Positions 41,145-48,406 of a stretch of DNA of 64,000 nucleotides are shown here, in pieces. This stretch comes from a virus. The position numbers and the translations under genes are program-made. The stretch covers positions 1 to 64,000 of the IMG/VR virus record IMGVR_UViG_3300017991_000009. One strand, 5' to 3'. The notes under the pieces are model-generated. The model was not told the origin of the DNA. It did no database searches and was given only the letters and a program-made list of their open reading frames with translations. Each line of letters starts with the position of its first letter. The stretch's first letter is position 1.

Positions 41145-41307
41145 GGGCCAGCAACTGATGATGGAGAAGGGCGCAGTAGAGCAGAGTGCGAGAGCGGAAG
41201 TTGATGAGGAAGAAGAAGCAAAACGAAACGAAGAAGCGGAAGCCCAGGCTAAAGCCAACCTCGAAAAATTCAGGGCGGACCTCATCTCAGGGAAAGCGTT
41301 CAAGTAG
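40762..41307 (+). CDS. Unknown protein with C-terminal coiled coil
   Basis: A 181-residue product, ATG 40762 behind GGAGAGTGAAAG. A Pro/Lys-rich N-terminus, then a helical region and a Glu/Lys/Ala coiled coil (KEEAEKEAVRKLRQEMDEG). No catalytic motif. A scaffold-like or structural role cannot be excluded. Confidence 0.6.
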   Translation: MSNSTKNPNPKDVQKAVGGNGAGNVVPMRVPLVGGRRKEPPIPPKVKRQMLAEFKRWKKHLHDLIDRGSQLQVNAQTFEYQFILPTQLVKLVWGTTMKERIKAEQANGLEKEEAEKEAVRKLRQEMDEGQQLMMEKGAVEQSARAEVDEEEEAKRNEEAEAQAKANLEKFRADLISGKAFK

Positions 41308-41554
41308 TAAGGGTTACTACTGGCGCAACGTAGTATGTGAAGGATGCCCGAGGAGATGCCGATACGCTGACTTCCGGTTGTTCGATGGCAACGCCTACCA
41401 GGAGATGCTTGCTTCTCTTTGGGACGAAAGCCCGGACCCCGCTGACTGGAAGTACAAGACACGCGGTGTGATCTTGGGTAAGCTTCACGAGTACAAACGC
41501 AAAGCCTGGGAGGAACATATCAACAAGTGCCCTGAGTGGAGGAACAGCGAGTGA
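41204..41554 (+). CDS. Basic Cys-containing protein
   Basis: About 116 residues from ATG 41204, which lies within the previous gene; the start is uncertain. A very basic N-terminus (KKKQNETKKRKPRLK) is followed by CEGCPRRCRY and a helical end with a late CPEW. It may be a small zinc protein of nucleic-acid type. Confidence 0.5.
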   Translation: MRKKKQNETKKRKPRLKPTSKNSGRTSSQGKRSSSKGYYWRNVVCEGCPRRCRYADFRLFDGNAYQEMLASLWDESPDPADWKYKTRGVILGKLHEYKRKAWEEHINKCPEWRNSE

Positions 41555-42186
41555 TTGATATCATCAAGTCACACCCGTGGACGTTTGCAGTCAGCATGCT
41601 CATCTCCCTAGTGGCCATCGCCGGCGTGATCTACGGAGTGATCACCAAGGGCCGGTGGAAGGACTACGGGCTCATGGTGCGCAATGGTTACAAGCTCCAC
41701 ATCAACCCGGCCGAGCTACCCATCCTGGTGTTCATGCACTCCAACGTCCCCAACTGGATCGCCGTCCTCTTCAACCAGGTGAGGGAAGAACTCAACAACA
41801 AGGTCGGCTTTGTCATGATGGGCAAGGCTGACGTGATACTGGTCCAGGGCTTGGACCTGGACAAGCTCCCCAAGGGCCACCTGGGCGTAGTCATGGGAGA
41901 AGACGAGAAGCACGGCCAGACCTACCACCGCTACGACAAGCGGACAGGAGAGATACTCTCCACCAAGATCACCCTGCCGCCCCTTGAACCCCTGGGCAAT
42001 CGTGATCTCCTGATGAAGGTAATCATGCACGAGGTTGGCCATGTATTCGGCCTGGCCCACGATGAGCGCAGGGACAGTATCATGCATCCCAGCATCCAAC
42101 ACAGGGCGCAGGCGTTCACCGAAGGCGACATCAACCTGTTGAGGGAAACCTACAACAAGAGAGGAGAGCAATCATGGAAGGCATGA
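41551..42186 (+). CDS. Membrane-anchored metzincin protease (matrixin-like)
   Basis: A 211-residue product; GTG 41551 overlaps the upstream stop. One transmembrane helix at 11-32 (TFAVSMLISLVAIAGVIYGV). The zinc site HEVGHVFGLAHD is at 160-171 (H160, H164, H170 ligands, E161 base), with a Met-turn SIMHP at M178. This is the complete metzincin signature of matrixin-type peptidases. Phage genes of this kind are uncommon. Possible targets are host envelope or defence proteins, or virion maturation; this is inference. Confidence 0.85.
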   Translation: MIDIIKSHPWTFAVSMLISLVAIAGVIYGVITKGRWKDYGLMVRNGYKLHINPAELPILVFMHSNVPNWIAVLFNQVREELNNKVGFVMMGKADVILVQGLDLDKLPKGHLGVVMGEDEKHGQTYHRYDKRTGEILSTKITLPPLEPLGNRDLLMKVIMHEVGHVFGLAHDERRDSIMHPSIQHRAQAFTEGDINLLRETYNKRGEQSWKA

Positions 42187-42359
42187 GCCACGGCGTGGAA
42201 GTACCCATCGGTTTCATCAAACGTAAAGACACCAAGGGAGCCGAGGTACTCACCCCCAGGAACATCATACCCCTGACTGTTGACACCGTGTCTTTACAGG
42301 AGGACAATGAATGTAAAGACAAAGAAGGAGTAGACAGGCGGTACGTGAGCGAAAGATGA
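42174..42359 (+). CDS. Small unknown protein carrying three motif copies
   Basis: A 61-residue product, ATG 42174 after GAGAGGAGAG. No domain is recognised. Its DNA contains the 9-mer GTAAAGACA at 42223 and 42313 and its reverse complement at 42289; the sites may be operators rather than coding constraints. Confidence 0.5.
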   Translation: MEGMSHGVEVPIGFIKRKDTKGAEVLTPRNIIPLTVDTVSLQEDNECKDKEGVDRRYVSER

Positions 42360-42592
42360 ACATCCCCTCCCTCGTAGAAGCAAAGTGCAGTCACTGTGAC
42401 AGCGGGAAGGTAGATGTCGGCTCAATCCTCGGCCCCCAGGCGTGCTCTAGCTGCCTGGGTAGTGGATTTACCCTGGTCCAGCTTCCGACGCCTCCTGCAG
42501 CGGCTCAGAAGGCCAGGCGATGTCCCAAGTGTGGTGCATACACACGCAACTCTCTCCTCGCCCGCCTGTACCACGTATTTACCTGCAGATAG
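42356..42592 (+). CDS. Zinc-finger protein, DnaJ-like Cys pattern
   Basis: A 78-residue product coupled by ATGA. CSHCDSG, CSSCLGSG and CPKCG plus a terminal C suggest two zinc sites. Similar in style to the 16090 protein. Confidence 0.65.
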   Translation: MNIPSLVEAKCSHCDSGKVDVGSILGPQACSSCLGSGFTLVQLPTPPAAAQKARRCPKCGAYTRNSLLARLYHVFTCR

Positions 42593-42601
42593 GACAAGAA
42601 G

Positions 42602-43570
42602 ATGCCCAACAAACGCCTCCCCGCGGAGAAGCGGAAGCCAACCAAGTACAGTAAGCGTACCCTGATCAAAGCCCGCCGGCAGATCATCCTAAAGTTACAC
42701 ACCGAAGGCAAAACCAACATACAGATAGCGGAAGCGGTAGCCATTAACCCAGCTTTGGTACAAAGGGAGATAGACCTGGCTACCGAGGAGTTTCTCCGCT
42801 CTTGGGCAGAGCAAGGACCAGAGCACACGTTCGTCCGGTACGCTTCCTTCCAACTGAACATCGTGCGTAAGCTCCAAGCCGCCCACGACCGCTTCCTGAA
42901 GGACAAGCACAACAAGCAGTACAACGCGGCTATCTCTGCCCTCCGTGCCCAATCTGATATCTACGACAAGGTATTAGACAAGGGTATTACCTTTGGTGTC
43001 ATCGAACAAACGAAAGCAAAGGACCACATCCGCCAATCTTCAGGAGAGATACGTATCAGACTACAGAAAGAAGTACGTGTCCTCTCCCGCCTCCTAGAAG
43101 AGGTAGACAACCCACCTGGCCCGCCCCCTAAACAGCTTACCCTCCCCCCATCCACTGGTACTGATGATCTACAATCCGCTAGCACCCTTTACCCGATAAT
43201 CGTCAACCCCCTCATGGGTCCCCTAGGTGTAATCCGCGACATCCCAGATTGGAGATTGCGCAAACTTTCCCCCTCGCGTAAAGACAAATCCCCACCCCCT
43301 GTACCTACCTCAGAAGAGGAGAAGTTAGCTGCCCAGGCAACGTATTTACAGGCAGAGCTTGACCGTATCTCTTACCTGCAGGAAGAAGCTACCTCCCACC
43401 GTAAAGACACCAACATCATTGATATCGATCCCCAGGATGTAAATACAATAACCAATTCCCCGCCCCCAGGTAATAACAAACCTAACCCCGCTTCTAAGGA
43501 TAAGAGCAAGCAACCCAATCACCAGCAAGATACACAGGCAGGATGGTTGGTAAAGCCTATGAGAGGGTAG
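42602..43570 (+). CDS. Helix-turn-helix protein, possibly terminase small subunit-like
   Basis: A 322-residue product. Residues 30-75 form a helix-turn-helix region (KTNIQIAEAVAINPALVQREI) followed by long helices, a layout shared with terminase small subunits and with other phage DNA-binding proteins. The C-terminal 150 residues are Pro/Lys/Asp-rich and probably disordered. Five motif-like sites (GTAAAGACA, GTAAATACA and a variant) lie within its 3' half. Lies about 9 kb from the large terminase, which weakens the TerS reading. Confidence 0.5.
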   Translation: MPNKRLPAEKRKPTKYSKRTLIKARRQIILKLHTEGKTNIQIAEAVAINPALVQREIDLATEEFLRSWAEQGPEHTFVRYASFQLNIVRKLQAAHDRFLKDKHNKQYNAAISALRAQSDIYDKVLDKGITFGVIEQTKAKDHIRQSSGEIRIRLQKEVRVLSRLLEEVDNPPGPPPKQLTLPPSTGTDDLQSASTLYPIIVNPLMGPLGVIRDIPDWRLRKLSPSRKDKSPPPVPTSEEEKLAAQATYLQAELDRISYLQEEATSHRKDTNIIDIDPQDVNTITNSPPPGNNKPNPASKDKSKQPNHQQDTQAGWLVKPMRG

Positions 43571-44048
43571 TATATACACACTACCTTCCCCAGGAAGTAA
43601 ATCCTACCAGTATCTGTTGAATAACCCCCCTTGTATGTCACAAGCACGCCCGTAGCTAGCCCAGTCCCCAGGAATCCCCACAACCACCAGGAGTGTACAT
43701 ACACCACCATTACCAGTAACAGCCTCCCTCCTAACATACCGGGGGGAGGTTAGATTACTGCTATGTGGGTAGAGGTGGGCCGGGGTTCCTACAATACACA
43801 AATGCCGCCAACTTCTGAGTAATCCATGTATATACACCACATACATACAAACAGGTAACAGGGGGAGCCCCGCATCTCACTGCTCTTGCCTCCATGGTGT
43901 ATATACAGTCCATATCTCCCACCCCTATCTCCTAGTTACACGCTCCCTCCTGTATATACAAGCCAGGGGAATCTCAGATGTATTTACGTGTTGACATCCA
44001 TCCCTTCCTGATGTAAATACAGACGTAGGATATCAGGGAGGTAAATAC
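43571..44048 (+). promoter_or_regulatory. Intergenic operator region upstream of the RHH gene
   Basis: This 478-bp stretch has no credible gene. It is C/A-rich and holds eight copies of the GTAWAKACA motif in roughly 50-130 bp steps, closer together near the RHH start. It probably contains the promoter and operators of the following operon. Confidence 0.6.
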
Positions 44049-44255
44049 ATGAGCGACGTAAAGACAAGGGAGGAAAACAGGAAGGCAGTTAATTTCAGGC
44101 TGCCACTCATCACCATCAGGAATCTGGGGAGGGAGGCACGACTGGGGAAGACAACGAGGACCAACGTGGTGGTGGAGGCGTTGGGGATGTACTTCAAGTG
44201 GAAGCAAAAGCGGAGGGACAAGGTAAGTACGGCAAGGAGGGAAAGAGGGAGGTAA
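44049..44255 (+). CDS. Ribbon-helix-helix regulator (Arc/CopG type)
   Basis: A 68-residue product, ATG 44049 behind GGGAGGTAAATAC. A strand (AVNFRLPLI), helix (RNLGREARL) and second helix (RTNVVVEALGMYFK) give the RHH fold, with a basic C-terminus. RHH dimers bind short repeated sites side by side. The start codon is embedded in one motif copy, so autoregulation is likely. The first gene of a run of small genes to 46.7 kb. Confidence 0.75.
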   Translation: MSDVKTREENRKAVNFRLPLITIRNLGREARLGKTTRTNVVVEALGMYFKWKQKRRDKVSTARRERGR

Positions 44256-44262
44256 ATACAAG

Positions 44263-44577
44263 ATGAAGAAGAGCACGGGCGACAACTACCTATCCAGTTA
44301 CTGCAACCAGTACCACGAGAAGGCCACAGGGAAACCGATTGACCACGAGTGCAGGGTGATCCCACCGGCGGCGTTAGAGGCAGAGCGAGTCGGAGATACC
44401 GACTTGGCAATCCGGATACTGGAGCGGTGTGGGAAGTGCAGCAACTGCAAGAAGCTGGCGAGGGTACAACGAGCAGTGCTGAGGTGCTGCAACTCCCCCT
44501 TTAGTCACGCGGACCAGGACGTGATTGATTTATGGAACGCTGAGTTGGAGAGGTTGCCCTGTACTGGTAGGAGGTGA
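44263..44577 (+). CDS. Cys-rich unknown protein
   Basis: A 104-residue product just after a motif copy (44252). Eight Cys, including CGKCSNC near residue 56 and a CC pair near 71. No family is recognised; zinc binding is likely. Confidence 0.55.
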   Translation: MKKSTGDNYLSSYCNQYHEKATGKPIDHECRVIPPAALEAERVGDTDLAIRILERCGKCSNCKKLARVQRAVLRCCNSPFSHADQDVIDLWNAELERLPCTGRR

Positions 44578-44580
44578 ACA

Positions 44581-44841
44581 GTGAAAGAGAAAGCGGAGCA
44601 GGAAGCAATAGAGCAGATGAGGCAGTCGCCTTACAACTTTGATGATACGAGGTGGGCCGCGTATCAGAACCGGGCGCTGGATAGCGCGGGGCTGGGGCAC
44701 CTACAGTTCCTAGCGGTGGGCCCCAGGAACACGTACAAGGAGAAGCCGCCGCAGTTCCCGGACACGGCGCAAGGCGTGGGCTGGAAGTACAGGTTCGTTG
44801 GTTGGGTGGATCTGGGGACGGGGGAGATTCATGCTGACTGA
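44581..44841 (+). CDS. Unknown 86-residue protein
   Basis: GTG 44581 behind GGAGGTGAACA. Compact, with FVGWVDLGTGEIHAD at the end overlapping the next start. No motif is recognised. Confidence 0.55.
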   Translation: MKEKAEQEAIEQMRQSPYNFDDTRWAAYQNRALDSAGLGHLQFLAVGPRNTYKEKPPQFPDTAQGVGWKYRFVGWVDLGTGEIHAD

Positions 44842-45499
44842 CACGGGCTCCCAGTTTCTGAGGTGGATAGACACCGCCCACTCCCTCTCTCACTTACCGT
44901 GGTACTCGAGGTTCAGGGTGGTCATCGACCTGTTCTACTTCGCAGTGCTCAGGGAGGAGCAGCAGTACATGCAGGCGGTGGAGGAGGCGGGGAAGCAGGC
45001 TACCAGGGACGCGCCGGAGTGGATGGCAAAGCTCATGATGGAGATGCACGCCAACCCCAGCGACCACCTGGGGAGCATCTACCAGGAAGCGTCGGTCAAC
45101 GACAAGAAGCGGCTGGCCCAGTACTTCACCCCGGATGGGGTAGCGGCAGCGATGGCCGCGATGACTCTCGCCGACATCCACGAGGAGCAGTTCACCAAGG
45201 CTGGTGGGTTGAAGATTCACGAGCCCTCCTGTGGGACGGGAGTTATGTGCATTCACGCTGCAAGGCTGATCAACGAGGAGTTCGGTCAGTGGGGGCTGAA
45301 CAGGACCAGCTTCACCCTGGTGGACAAGGACATCCTCTGTTGCAAGATAGCCCTCCTGCAGATGTTGTGGTTGCCGTACCCGGTGGCGGAGGTGGTGGTG
45401 ATGCACGGCGATAGCCTGCGCCGGGAGGTATGGATGGAGGCCAGGTTCGGAAGAGGGACGCCACCCTCCCACACCAGGATTGTGAGGAAGACCCAATGA
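44831..45499 (+). CDS. N6-adenine methyltransferase-like protein, catalytic motif missing
   Basis: A 222-residue product; ATG 44831 overlaps the upstream stop. RLAQYFTPDGVAAAMA and HEPSCGTGVMCIHAA match the SAM-binding region (motif X and motif I) of HsdM-type methylases. The chain ends soon after MHGDSL, before any NPPY/NPPF motif IV. It could bind SAM and DNA without methylating, perhaps as a decoy or anti-restriction factor, or be a decayed enzyme. Confidence 0.7.
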   Translation: MLTDTGSQFLRWIDTAHSLSHLPWYSRFRVVIDLFYFAVLREEQQYMQAVEEAGKQATRDAPEWMAKLMMEMHANPSDHLGSIYQEASVNDKKRLAQYFTPDGVAAAMAAMTLADIHEEQFTKAGGLKIHEPSCGTGVMCIHAARLINEEFGQWGLNRTSFTLVDKDILCCKIALLQMLWLPYPVAEVVVMHGDSLRREVWMEARFGRGTPPSHTRIVRKTQ

Positions 45500-45939
45500 A
45501 GAAGAAAGAAGCCCAGCCGATGGCCGCGGTTGATGACAGCCACCACCTGCTCCGCACCATGATGGACCTGGCAGTCAGCCTCCGCCTGCTGGAGATGGAG
45601 AACAGGGACCCACCGGACATGTACGAGGAGATCACCTGCTTGGAGTGCCGAGGTTTGTGCAACGGCTGCGCCACCTGTGGAGACCACGGGAAGATGCCCA
45701 GGCACCTGGCGTATGCTCACTACCTGGGGGCCCACGGTGATGACCTGCTGTACCGATCAAAGAAGAAGGGAGAGACGGCGAAGGTGTTCAACCTGGTGGC
45801 GGAGATGCTGGCCGGGCTGGCCTTCCAACCAGGCGGGGTGACCTTCGCCGGCACCCACTACGAGGTGAAGCCCAAAGAGAAGCTATACCCAATCATTAGA
45901 AACGTGGAAGGGGGCGGGTATGAAAATGGTAATGCTTAG
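45496..45939 (+). CDS. Unknown protein with Cys cluster
   Basis: A 147-residue product, coupled by ATGA. CLECRGLCNGCATCGDHG near residue 50 is a dense Cys group of possible zinc type. The C-terminus is mixed alpha/beta. No family is recognised. Confidence 0.55.
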   Translation: MKKKEAQPMAAVDDSHHLLRTMMDLAVSLRLLEMENRDPPDMYEEITCLECRGLCNGCATCGDHGKMPRHLAYAHYLGAHGDDLLYRSKKKGETAKVFNLVAEMLAGLAFQPGGVTFAGTHYEVKPKEKLYPIIRNVEGGGYENGNA

Positions 45940-46129
45940 GTTGATTTTATTGGTGGCCCTATTGGTGAACTGCTGTGCTCATGGTGAGTTTAGGGAGGTT
46001 GTATCAAATACTAAGTGTGTCGAGAATGTGATCTTTGTCTTTGATGGTAAAGAGTGGTCTTGGTATACGGATTGTTCGTTGGTAGGTAGGGCGTGTTATG
46101 AAACGCATGATGGCGCACGGTGTTTATAA
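45920..46129 (+). CDS. Small exported Cys-rich protein, AT-rich codons
   Basis: A 69-residue product overlapping the previous gene by 20 bp. Signal peptide (LRLILLVALLVNCC; the Cys pair is close to a lipobox, but Asn precedes it). Four further Cys could form disulphides. Codons are unusually AT-rich compared with neighbours, suggesting recent acquisition. It resembles small secreted effectors or superinfection-exclusion proteins, by inference only. Confidence 0.55.
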   Translation: MKMVMLRLILLVALLVNCCAHGEFREVVSNTKCVENVIFVFDGKEWSWYTDCSLVGRACYETHDGARCL

Positions 46130-46139
46130 GGAGGTAGAG

Positions 46140-46370
46140 ATGGATAACCCAACCAAGCAGTGGGTAGACAGGCTGGCAAAGAAGCTGGGCTACGAGGTGG
46201 TCTGGTCGCCGGTGAATCAGGCCTTCTTCATCACTGAGAAGCCAATCCGACTTCCACATGCCGCGTGGTCTGGTCCTATCCGGTCTGAGCCCAAGGTGAT
46301 GGCAGTGAAGCACGACCTGGTGGACGTTGCGAACTGGTTGGAGGATAAGCGGAGTGAGGCGGTCGGCTGA
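46140..46370 (+). CDS. Unknown 76-residue protein
   Basis: ATG 46140 after AAGGAGGTAGAG. Mixed alpha/beta (DRLAKKLGYEVVW). No motif is recognised. Confidence 0.55.
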   Translation: MDNPTKQWVDRLAKKLGYEVVWSPVNQAFFITEKPIRLPHAAWSGPIRSEPKVMAVKHDLVDVANWLEDKRSEAVG

Positions 46371-46441
46371 CCTGTGGAGATCACCCCGCTGTGTATGGCC
46401 TGTGTGACGAAGCGGATAACCATAAAGAGAGGTAACGAGTG

Positions 46442-46543
46442 ATGACGAGACAAGAGATCGACGCTTGGTGGGGCTTGCTCTTGAGCATTAGTGGTTTTGT
46501 GATCGGGTGGGTGCTGCGAGGCCTTTGGATCGGAGGGGTGTGA
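46442..46543 (+). CDS. 33-residue membrane protein
   Basis: ATG 46442 behind AGAGAGGTAACGAGTG. The sequence begins MTRQEIDAWWG, with one membrane helix (LLLSISGFVIGWVLRGLWI). Its stop overlaps the next start (TGATG). A second tiny single-span protein, like the one at 16305. Confidence 0.5.
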   Translation: MTRQEIDAWWGLLLSISGFVIGWVLRGLWIGGV

Positions 46544-46752
46544 TGGTGAAGCCTGGGTTTTGGCAGATACAGGCGAGGGTGTCTTACCGCAAGCCTAACG
46601 GGTGGACCGAGGAAGCCCAGCTTCCGACCTTCTATCTTGATCCTGACGTGCAAGCTATTCGTTCTGCAGAGCATGCCGAAAGCATAGCGGAGAAGATCAT
46701 CGACCCGTTCGGGCTGTACCAGGTGTGCCCGTTGGCCGCCCATGTTGAGTGA
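46543..46752 (+). CDS. Unknown 69-residue protein
   Basis: ATG 46543 overlaps the tiny membrane gene. Beta-rich start (FWQIQARVSYRKP) and helical end. No motif is recognised; overlaps the next gene. Confidence 0.5.
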   Translation: MVKPGFWQIQARVSYRKPNGWTEEAQLPTFYLDPDVQAIRSAEHAESIAEKIIDPFGLYQVCPLAAHVE

Positions 46753-47041
46753 GCACCGATTCTCGGTCTACGTCGTGCGGGATAGGAAGGACCGCCTGTA
46801 CACGGGGATCTCCACCCACCCGAAGGCGCGTGTGCATGCACACAACAACTACAAGAACGGAGCGAAGTGCTTGAGGGGCACTCGGCCAGTGACGCTGGTC
46901 TGGGTGTCTACCATCAAGTTCACCAGAAGCGAGGCGCTCCGCATCGAGGCAGCGATCAAGCGGATGAACAAACAAGAGAAGGAGGACTTCATCGTATCCA
47001 CCACGTGCGGTGGTGAGATGGGGCTCCTTGGCGGGGAGTGA
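46742..47041 (+). CDS. GIY-YIG nuclease-domain protein
   Basis: A 99-residue product. The core is short: FSVYVVRDRKDRLYTGISTHP, R29 and H31 nearby (KARVHAHN), and a late RIEAAIK with the conserved Glu. The small size fits UPF0213/YhbQ-type or a free-standing GIY-YIG domain. It may nick DNA or be a homing-type remnant. Confidence 0.75.
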   Translation: MLSEHRFSVYVVRDRKDRLYTGISTHPKARVHAHNNYKNGAKCLRGTRPVTLVWVSTIKFTRSEALRIEAAIKRMNKQEKEDFIVSTTCGGEMGLLGGE

Positions 47042-47043
47042 AA

Positions 47044-47478
47044 GTGAACCGGCGTAGTCCTAATATCTCCAAGTGGATCAACGGGAAGGTAGCGTACATC
47101 CCGAGAGTGCTTGAAGGTTGTATAGAAGAGGAGCTTGATGCCCGCGCACCCCAGTGGCGCCAAGTGTTACAGGCTGACGTGGAGTTGGAGTTCCACGGGT
47201 ACTTGCAAGATCCTGTCACGGATAGGCTGGCTGACTACGAGAAACTAAAGCACGTAGTGCGGGAGGCCCTCAGCACGTTGAATCCTCGTGAGCAGTGGAT
47301 CCTTGAGTGTAGATTTGGCCTGGGTGTTGAGTCGGGTATGGCGTGGACGCTAGAGGAGATCGCGGCGTACCTTGGTAGATCAGTAGAGCGTATTAGGCAG
47401 GTGCAGAACAGAGGGTTGCGGAAGCTACGACATCCGAGCCGTACAAAAGGCACTAAGGCATTTTATTTGTACTATTGA
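47044..47478 (+). CDS. Sigma-70 region 4-like protein
   Basis: A 144-residue product; GTG 47044 suits GGGGAG, GTG 47038 is the alternative. Residues 75-130 (LSTLNPREQWILECRFGL, TLEEIAAYLGRSVERIRQVQNRGLRKLR) are a typical sigma region 4 helix-turn-helix that binds -35 elements. Regions 2 and 3 are absent. It may redirect host RNA polymerase to late promoters or bind the beta-flap as an appropriator; this is inference. Confidence 0.8.
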   Translation: MNRRSPNISKWINGKVAYIPRVLEGCIEEELDARAPQWRQVLQADVELEFHGYLQDPVTDRLADYEKLKHVVREALSTLNPREQWILECRFGLGVESGMAWTLEEIAAYLGRSVERIRQVQNRGLRKLRHPSRTKGTKAFYLYY

Positions 47479-47502
47479 CCCGAGCAGAAGAGGAGCGAGT
47501 GA

Positions 47503-48162
47503 ATGAACGAGCTACAGTTACAGCAGGCCCTGAACGACTACAACAAGGCGCGGATAGAGAAGATCCAGCAGTGGTCCGAGTCGCATGACGCTATCACCGT
47601 GGGGTGTAGCCAGTGCAGTATCACCCCCTACTGCTGCTACCAGATGGTGATGACACCGATCATGGAGGGGGTAGTGATCGCCCAGTACGCTAAGGAGGAG
47701 TGCCCCGATAGGATGGCGAAGGTGATCGCCCAGGGGAAGACCCAGGCGTACCTTCTTGCCCAGAGATTGGGCAAGACCCCGGCCGAGCTAGTAGTGGGCA
47801 CCTCCCAGGAAGAGTTAGAGCAATACCAGGACCTCTTCGATGACGCGGCTCACGCTTGGTACAACATGAGCGAGCCCTGCGGCTTCCTGGATGGGCACAA
47901 CCAGTGCTCGATCTACTCCCGCCGGCCGACGATGTGCGCGGCGTACTACGCTTGCGATACCTGCACGCGAAAGATCGGCACGCACGAGGAGGTAGCGGTG
48001 TGGGACCACCGGGAGATCGTCGGGCTGACGCTCCAGGTGTCGATGTTAGCGGTTATGGATCTGTTTGGTATTGATGGGGAGGACACTCGGTACTTTCTCC
48101 CTATGCCGCTGGGTGCGGCTGTAGCGTTGGCGGATGAGGTGTTGTTGCCGCACGTGCGATAG
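47503..48162 (+). CDS. YkgJ-family Cys-cluster protein
   Basis: A 219-residue product. CSQCSITPYCC (near 35-45), then CGFLDGHNQCSIYSRRPTMCAAYYAC (near 125-150) match the YkgJ/Fe-S or zinc-chelating family, in which eight Cys bind metal. Role in phages unknown. Its TAG stop lies inside copy 4 of the stop-codon hairpin. Confidence 0.7.
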   Translation: MNELQLQQALNDYNKARIEKIQQWSESHDAITVGCSQCSITPYCCYQMVMTPIMEGVVIAQYAKEECPDRMAKVIAQGKTQAYLLAQRLGKTPAELVVGTSQEELEQYQDLFDDAAHAWYNMSEPCGFLDGHNQCSIYSRRPTMCAAYYACDTCTRKIGTHEEVAVWDHREIVGLTLQVSMLAVMDLFGIDGEDTRYFLPMPLGAAVALADEVLLPHVR

Positions 48163-48185
48163 GTTATCGGATTCTGATAACCTAT
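48159..48185 (+). repeat. Stop-codon hairpin family, copy 4
   Basis: ATAGGTTATC (48159-48168) pairs with GATAACCTAT (48176-48185). Compared with other copies, AGCTTATC is AGGTTATC and the partner is changed to match (GATAACCT), a compensatory substitution that keeps the stem. Confidence 0.9.
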
Positions 48186-48205
48186 AACCTAATGGAGGAG
48201 TGGCT

Positions 48206-48397
48206 GTGCACAGTACTAACAGGGCAGACTTAGAGATGCGCGACACTTGCAGGAACTACGGAGAGGTGGAACTCATGATAGGCAACCGGCCCCGCCGCGT
48301 GTCGCTTTGTTACTTGACTGACGAGTCGCACCCGCGGTGCACTCGGTGTACCCACTGGACACCCAGGGATCACGCGATCCAGGTCAGCACAGGATAG
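48206..48397 (+). CDS. Small Cys-containing protein
   Basis: A 63-residue product; GTG 48206 suits GGAGGAG. CTRCTHW near residue 50 and an earlier C. No family is recognised. Confidence 0.5.
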   Translation: MHSTNRADLEMRDTCRNYGEVELMIGNRPRRVSLCYLTDESHPRCTRCTHWTPRDHAIQVSTG

Positions 48398-48406
48398 GAG
48401 CAGGTG

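Larger units (their letters stand above)
42223..44260. repeat. GTAWAKACA motif cluster
   Basis: About 17 copies or close variants: 42223, 42289 (reverse), 42313, 43278, 43342 (reverse variant), 43401, 43439, 43570, 43695 (variant), 43828, 43899, 43952, 43979 (reverse), 44013, 44041, 44058 and 44252. Forms are GTATATACA, GTAAATACA and GTAAAGACA; several extend to the palindrome TGTATATACA. One copy overlaps the start of the RHH gene (44041-44051). The pattern fits cooperative operator arrays for a ribbon-helix-helix protein. Confidence 0.75.

Noticed and set aside
42602-43570. Firm assignment as terminase small subunit
   Set aside because: Only a helix-turn-helix is visible and the large subunit is 9 kb away; the 52310 gene is an equally good candidate.
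43571-44048. CRISPR-like array because of evenly repeated short motifs
   Set aside because: The motif is only 9-10 bp and spacing varies widely; no repeat of 20-40 bp and no cas genes. Operator array fits better.
43519-44410. Several minus-strand frames in the 43.5-44.4 kb region
   Set aside because: They overlap operators or the RHH gene opposite, have no ribosome sites and improbable composition.
46374-46442. 22-codon frame between 46140 and 46442 genes
   Set aside because: Coupled to the next start, but too short and without any signal to support a product; it may act as a leader.
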